The position numbers were made by a program, and so were the translations under genes. Below the pieces are notes generated by a model. That model worked only from the letters and a program-made list of their open reading frames with translations. It did no database searches and had not been told where the DNA came from. 64,000 nucleotides of DNA from Marinisporobacter sp. (GTDB taxonomy: Bacteria; Bacillota; Clostridia; Peptostreptococcales; Thermotaleaceae), in the NCBI GenBank assembly GCA_025210525.1, contig JAOARP010000033.1, positions 1-64,000 on the forward strand, given 5' to 3'. Of this stretch, positions 60,231 through 64,000 are shown piece after piece. Every line of letters begins with the position of its first letter. Position 1 is the stretch's first letter.

Positions 60231-61185
60231 CTACTCTTCTAATTTTTGTCCAATGCCTTTTTTAACAGCTTCATTATAGATGGCTTCTGCCACTATTAAA
60301 TCAAATAAACCCATTCCTACAGATTTATATAAACTAGTGCTATTATTTTCATTGATCTTTTCCTTTTTCGCTAATAGCTTTCCAAATACTTTTATTTGTT
60401 CTTCTTTGACCCAGCCTTCTCTTACTGGAACAATCACGTCACCGGATTCTTCTGCTGCAAGCTCTGTATCTATATATAGTTCATCTAGTAATTCATATAA
60501 GCTTCTAGGAATCTCTCATTTCAAGCTTATAAGAACCTATAGCAATCACATGCTTACCCTTTAACAATTCCTTATCATCTGGTAATACAGGACTTTGTGC
60601 AGGAGTTGCCGTAATAATTATTTCTGATTTTCTTACTAATTCCTCTGCACTATCTACAGCATTGATTTCTATATCTTGCAGTTTTTCTCTTAATCTTTCA
60701 CTAAAAGCATTTACTCTTTCTTTAGATAAATCATAAATAGATATTCTTTTTATAGGTCTAGCTGCACACGCATATAATAATTGATAAAAACCTTGTACTC
60801 CTGTTCCTATTAATCCAACGCTTTCACAATCCACCCTAGTAGTATGTCTAACGCCTACAGCTCCAGTTCTATAAGCAGTTAGCGCTGCTCCATCCATCAT
60901 AGCTAATGGCTCTCCAGTTTTGCTATTATTTAAAATCATTGTTCCTTGAATAGATGCTATTCCACTTTTAATGTTCTCTGGAAAAGTAGATACGATTTTA
61001 GTCCCTGATACATTATCTGTAAAACATGGCATATATAAAATCGTTCCCTCTTCTCTATCTACATGCATTCTATCAGGCATTTGAAAATTCTTTTTTTCAT
61101 AGATTTTAAATGCCTCTTCTACAGCGTCCATCATAACATCTAAAGAAATTATTTTTTCCATGTGCTTTTTACTTATATATAACAT
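60231..61185 (-). pseudogene. Ornithine cyclodeaminase/mu-crystallin family gene, frameshifted
   Basis: The family is clear: MHVDREEGTILYMPC, GALTAYRTGAVG-like AALTAYRTGAVGV, SVGLIGTGVQGFYQL (Rossmann loop), IIITATPAQSPVL and IGSYKLEMRD. The frame ends at TAG (60507-60505). Losing two bases in a GA dinucleotide run explains it: with one more GA the chain would continue EIPRSLYELLDELYIDTEL through the downstream part (GDVIVPVREGW ... VAEAIYNEAV) to 60231. Both parts are otherwise intact. This could be a real mutation, phase variation or sequencing error. AAAGGGAG precedes the ATG 61185. It is the first gene of a two-gene unit. Confidence 0.8.
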
Positions 61186-61203
61186 TTTTCTAACTCCCTT
61201 TCT

Positions 61204-61214
61204 TGGTCAGACCA
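61204..61214. promoter_or_regulatory. GntR/FadR-type operator
   Basis: TGGTC-A-GACCA, a perfect inverted repeat of the FadR-subfamily type (TGGTnnnACCA), 19 bases upstream of the ornithine-cyclodeaminase-like start. Likely bound by the GntR protein encoded at 58 kb. Confidence 0.7.
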
Positions 61215-61283
61215 GATTTGTTTCTATATTCTTCATCCTTTTAATAAATCCTTTTTTTGAATAAAATTTTTTTCATAAAAATA

Positions 61284-61323
61284 AAAAGAAATTCTCGCAT
61301 TACTATACCTAGAATTTCTTTTT
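61284..61323. terminator. Bidirectional terminator
   Basis: AAAAAGAAATTCT pairs with AGAATTTCTTTTT, loop about 15 bases. The remaining sequence to 61506 holds no gene or site I can name. Confidence 0.7.
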
Positions 61324-61506
61324 GTATTTACATATAACAATTATTCTCTTTTTTTAGATTTATCTATCATTCTAAAATTAATTTTCTTGACTCCAAATAC
61401 ATCTCTACCTTGCACAGTTGTATATACTTTATTCCCTAACTACTATCTTTAGGCGCTACTCAAGTAGCTTATTATCCTTAATCAGATTTTTTTCAATGTT
61501 ATATCT

Positions 61507-62391
61507 TTATACACCCTTAATAGAAAATCTTATAAAATTATCAATAAAAGTACACTTTTCTCCCTTTCTCCAAACAAAATTAAACTCCCTTTCAATCATA
61601 AGTTCTTCTACATTTACAATAGATAAGGTTTCTTCTTCTAATTCCTTTTGAATAGCTTCTCTAGAGATAATACTATAACCTAAATTCCATTTCACTAAGG
61701 ATTTTATAGCAGTAATATCGCCGATCTCCATAAATATTTTGTATAAGTCCTTGTTATATCCTTTAGACTTCAAATAATTTTCTGTAATAGTTCTTGTTCC
61801 TGAGCCTACTTCTCGGAGAATCAAATTTTCGTTGAATACTTCTCCTACTTTTATCTTTTCCCTTTTTACAAAGGGATGAAAGGATGAGAAAACAGGTACT
61901 AATTCATCTTTTTTCAATAAGGTATGCTCATATTTTTCCTTGTTAAAAAGACCTTCTACCAAAGCCAAATCTAGTTCTCCATCCTTTAGCTTATTCAATA
62001 TATTTTCTGTATTCCCAACGTCTAAGATTACTTCTTGGTTCGGATATTCTATTTTATATTTTCCTAAAATACCTGGAATCAAATAAGCTCCAATGGTTTT
62101 TGTTGCCCCTAGTTTATATCTTTTAATAATATTGTTTTGATTTTTTAAAATATTTGCTACTTGTCTTTCCATAGATAGCATCTTTTGAATATGCTCATAA
62201 AGAATTTTTCCCTCTTCTGTTAAAGATGTTTTTCTACCTTCTTTTTTAATTAAAGAAACGCCATACATTTCCTCTAAATATTTAATATGCTGTGAAACTG
62301 CTGGTTGAGTGATGTTCAGTTTCTCTGCTGTTTTTGTGAAGCTTTTCACTTGTGCTAAAGTATAAAAAGTATTTTTTCTACTACTAAACAT
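61507..62391 (-). CDS. LysR-family transcriptional regulator
   Basis: 294 residues. The DNA-binding domain is YTLAQVKSFTKTAEKLNITQPAVSQHIKYLEEMYGVSLI, followed by the effector domain (GELDLALVEG, LILREVGSGTRTITENYL), which resembles CysB/CbbR-like anion-binding LysR proteins. Start ATG 62391 follows AAGGAG; it lies two bases after the histidine kinase stop. YeiH-type exporters are commonly controlled by LysR proteins, but linkage here is only proximity. Confidence 0.9.
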   Translation of the reverse strand: MFSSRKNTFYTLAQVKSFTKTAEKLNITQPAVSQHIKYLEEMYGVSLIKKEGRKTSLTEEGKILYEHIQKMLSMERQVANILKNQNNIIKRYKLGATKTIGAYLIPGILGKYKIEYPNQEVILDVGNTENILNKLKDGELDLALVEGLFNKEKYEHTLLKKDELVPVFSSFHPFVKREKIKVGEVFNENLILREVGSGTRTITENYLKSKGYNKDLYKIFMEIGDITAIKSLVKWNLGYSIISREAIQKELEEETLSIVNVEELMIEREFNFVWRKGEKCTFIDNFIRFSIKGV

Positions 62392-62393
62392 AT

Positions 62394-63857
62394 CTAATCT
62401 CCTTTTCTCAACGCAAACCAAAATTCCACACCCTCATCTCTATTTAAAACACCAAATTCACTATGATGAAGTTTAAGAATCTCCTTTACAATAGATAATC
62501 CAAGCCCCGTTCCCCCATATTCTCTATTTCTTGCTTTATCAACCTTATAAAAACTATCCCAAATCTTTTCCATTTCCTCTTTTTCTATAGCCTCTCCTGT
62601 ATTGTATATTCCAACTCTTACCGTTTCATTACAGCTGTTTATTCCAATAGTTATATTTTTTTCTCCTCCTATATGATCTATTCCATTATTGATAAAATTC
62701 ATCAAAACCTGTTCTATTTTTGAAGTTTCTCCTACTATGCTAAAATTTTTTCCTTCTTTTTTTATTTCTACATGAATATTTTTATCTTTAAAAATAGGTT
62801 GATATTTATTATAGACCTTTTCAACGAGTTCATCCATAAAAAAAACTTCCATTTTCAATGTAGTATTGCCTGATTCTAGCTTCGATAAATTTAATAGATC
62901 CTTTACCATTTTTCCCATTTTTTCTGCTTCATCTATAATCACTTCACAATAAAAATCCTTGCTTTCTCCATCCTCTGCTACATTTTCTCTTAATCCTTCT
63001 GCATACCCTTGAATAAGTGCTATAGGTGTTTTGAGTTCATGAGAAACACTAGAAATAAATTCCTTACGCATCAAATCAATCTTTCTTTCCTTTTCTATAT
63101 CTTCTCTCAGCTTTTCATTAGCTATATTCAACTTTGATATAGTCCCATCTAACTGGTCTGATAAATAATTCATCGTTTGTCCAAGCTGACCGATTTCATC
63201 CTTATCTTTTGCTTTATATTTTTTGCTAAAATCTAAAGTTGCCATCCGTGTTGCAACTTTATTGAGTTCTACAATTGGTTTTGTAAATCTTTTTGAAAAC
63301 CAAATAGCCAAGATTGTTCCTACACCTAAAGCAATAAATCCTACATAAATATGAAATTTTTTTGCTATTTCTACACTTTCTTTAATCGCACCAATAGAAG
63401 TTTCAAATATTAAAATGTTATTTCCTTCAATAAGTAATGCATGTACTAAAAATTTCACCTTAAGCTTAGGGTGTTCAAAAGTTTCTAACACCTTCTCCCC
63501 ATCTAAAATTTTTTCGATTCCTTTTTTTGAAAGAGGAATGCCCATGCCCATTCTACCAAAACCATTTCCACCTCTACCATTAGAAGCTGTATGATATACA
63601 GAATCTCCTTCTGCTGAAATTATGATGATGTTTCCACCTAATGTATTTTCTATTCTTCCTAATTCGGTACTGATATTTTCTACATCATTTTTGAAGGTAT
63701 TTTCAATCTCTTTCCCATATTGAATTAATTGTTGTTCTTTCTTTTCTAAATAATAGGTTTCCAAATATTTTGTGTTTAATATCCAAGATAAGCCTACAAT
63801 CACAAAGATAAAGAAAATGATCCCCATAAACAGTTTTATTCTTATGGAAGTTTTCAT
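62394..63857 (-). CDS. Sensor histidine kinase
   Basis: 487 residues. Two membrane helices (about 9-27 and 168-190) surround an extracytoplasmic domain that includes a Gly/Met-rich [16 protein letters not shown] loop. HAMP ([20 protein letters not shown]), H-box [22 protein letters not shown]-box [14 protein letters not shown]2 [13 protein letters not shown]. The G1 box is degenerate: [15 protein letters not shown] lacks DxGxG, as in the NTGE-type kinases. It overlaps the response regulator by four bases. Confidence 0.9.
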   Translation of the reverse strand: MKTSIRIKLFMGIIFFIFVIVGLSWILNTKYLETYYLEKKEQQLIQYGKEIENTFKNDVENISTELGRIENTLGGNIIIISAEGDSVYHTASNGRGGNGFGRMGMGIPLSKKGIEKILDGEKVLETFEHPKLKVKFLVHALLIEGNNILIFETSIGAIKESVEIAKKFHIYVGFIALGVGTILAIWFSKRFTKPIVELNKVATRMATLDFSKKYKAKDKDEIGQLGQTMNYLSDQLDGTISKLNIANEKLREDIEKERKIDLMRKEFISSVSHELKTPIALIQGYAEGLRENVAEDGESKDFYCEVIIDEAEKMGKMVKDLLNLSKLESGNTTLKMEVFFMDELVEKVYNKYQPIFKDKNIHVEIKKEGKNFSIVGETSKIEQVLMNFINNGIDHIGGEKNITIGINSCNETVRVGIYNTGEAIEKEEMEKIWDSFYKVDKARNREYGGTGLGLSIVKEILKLHHSEFGVLNRDEGVEFWFALRKGD

Positions 63858-64000
63858 TTCTTCACCTCAAATCTATATCCAACGCCCCTTACAGTTTGAA
63901 TAAGATTGCTCTTACTTTCAAGCTTGATTCTAAGCCTTTTAATATGCGTATCTACCGTTCGTAAATCTCCATAATAATCGTACCCCCACACCCCATCTAA
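63854..64000 (-). CDS. OmpR-family response regulator, C-terminal fragment
   Basis: The last 48 codons, cut by the right edge of the window. [20 protein letters not shown] and [12 protein letters not shown] form the recognition helix and wing of an OmpR/PhoB DNA-binding domain. ATGA overlap with the histidine kinase start shows coupling. Confidence 0.9.
   Translation of the reverse strand, partial: LDGVWGYDYYGDLRTVDTHIKRLRIKLESKSNLIQTVRGVGYRFEVKK

Noticed and set aside
1-64000. CRISPR arrays, insertion sequences, tRNA or rRNA genes
   Set aside because: No regularly spaced repeats, transposase-like frames with inverted ends, or recognisable structural RNA genes were seen when reading the window; short tRNAs could still be missed by eye.

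Overview
The window looks like ordinary chromosome from a low-GC, anaerobic, endospore-forming Firmicute of the Clostridia. Coding and intergenic DNA are visibly AT-rich, ribosome binding sites are strong AGGAGG types, and sporulation-type genes are present (a YhcN/YlaJ lipoprotein, a tiny Spo0E-like phosphatase, a YdjO-like zinc ribbon). Metabolism shown includes amino acid and peptide use, threonine cleavage and a CoA-acylating aldehyde dehydrogenase. No rRNA, tRNA, CRISPR array, insertion sequence or prophage was recognised. I cannot name the species.

Layout. 0-2 kb: the end of an RND efflux operon with its TetR regulator and a 17-bp operator. 2-5.2 kb: a TelA/TerD-type operon with two unrecognised partners. 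5.3-7.6 kb: a Fur-family regulator and a tandem glycine riboswitch ahead of an AGCS amino acid:sodium symporter. 7.7-12.1 kb: a DUF2156 protein, an Eis-like GNAT, and kbl-tdh (threonine to glycine). 12.5-16.2 kb: FMN riboswitch plus ribD-ribE-ribBA-ribH. 16.2-19.4 kb: a CsoR-controlled copper operon whose CopA has an in-frame TGA exactly at the first Cys of its second metal-binding motif, followed by a SECIS-like hairpin. This is a candidate selenoprotein copper ATPase. 19.6-26.6 kb: a folate-type ECF S component with a LysR regulator, small spore/envelope-type proteins, and an HtrA protease with a two-component system. 28.3-35.7 kb: a c-di-GMP-I riboswitch leading into DUF192, Flp pilin and a complete Gram-positive Tad pilus locus. 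36-42.5 kb: Spo0E-like peptide, a kinase-like membrane protein, PepT/AbgT peptide use, YibE/F. 42.6-46 kb: a cobalamin riboswitch driving an AspT/YidE-type transporter, an orphan small protein and a SucD-like dehydrogenase.

47-55.5 kb is a large iron island: two feoB genes, three FeoA-type proteins, two tiny FeoB-associated Cys-rich membrane proteins, a second Fur-family protein, an HD-GYP phosphodiesterase, a divergent GGDEF diguanylate cyclase and a DUF2325 protein. Five promoters here have consensus-like -35/-10 boxes with exactly 17-bp spacing, each followed by a Fur-box-like element. Iron status is therefore predicted to set both ferrous iron uptake and c-di-GMP turnover, and c-di-GMP is read by the riboswitch in front of the Tad pilus in this same window.

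55.6-64 kb: an M20 peptidase, a YeiH-type exporter, a GntR regulator, a divergent serine-dehydratase homologue lacking the usual iron-sulfur motifs, a frameshifted ornithine cyclodeaminase homologue, a LysR regulator and a two-component system cut by the window edge. All functions are inferred from reading the sequence; no database search was run.
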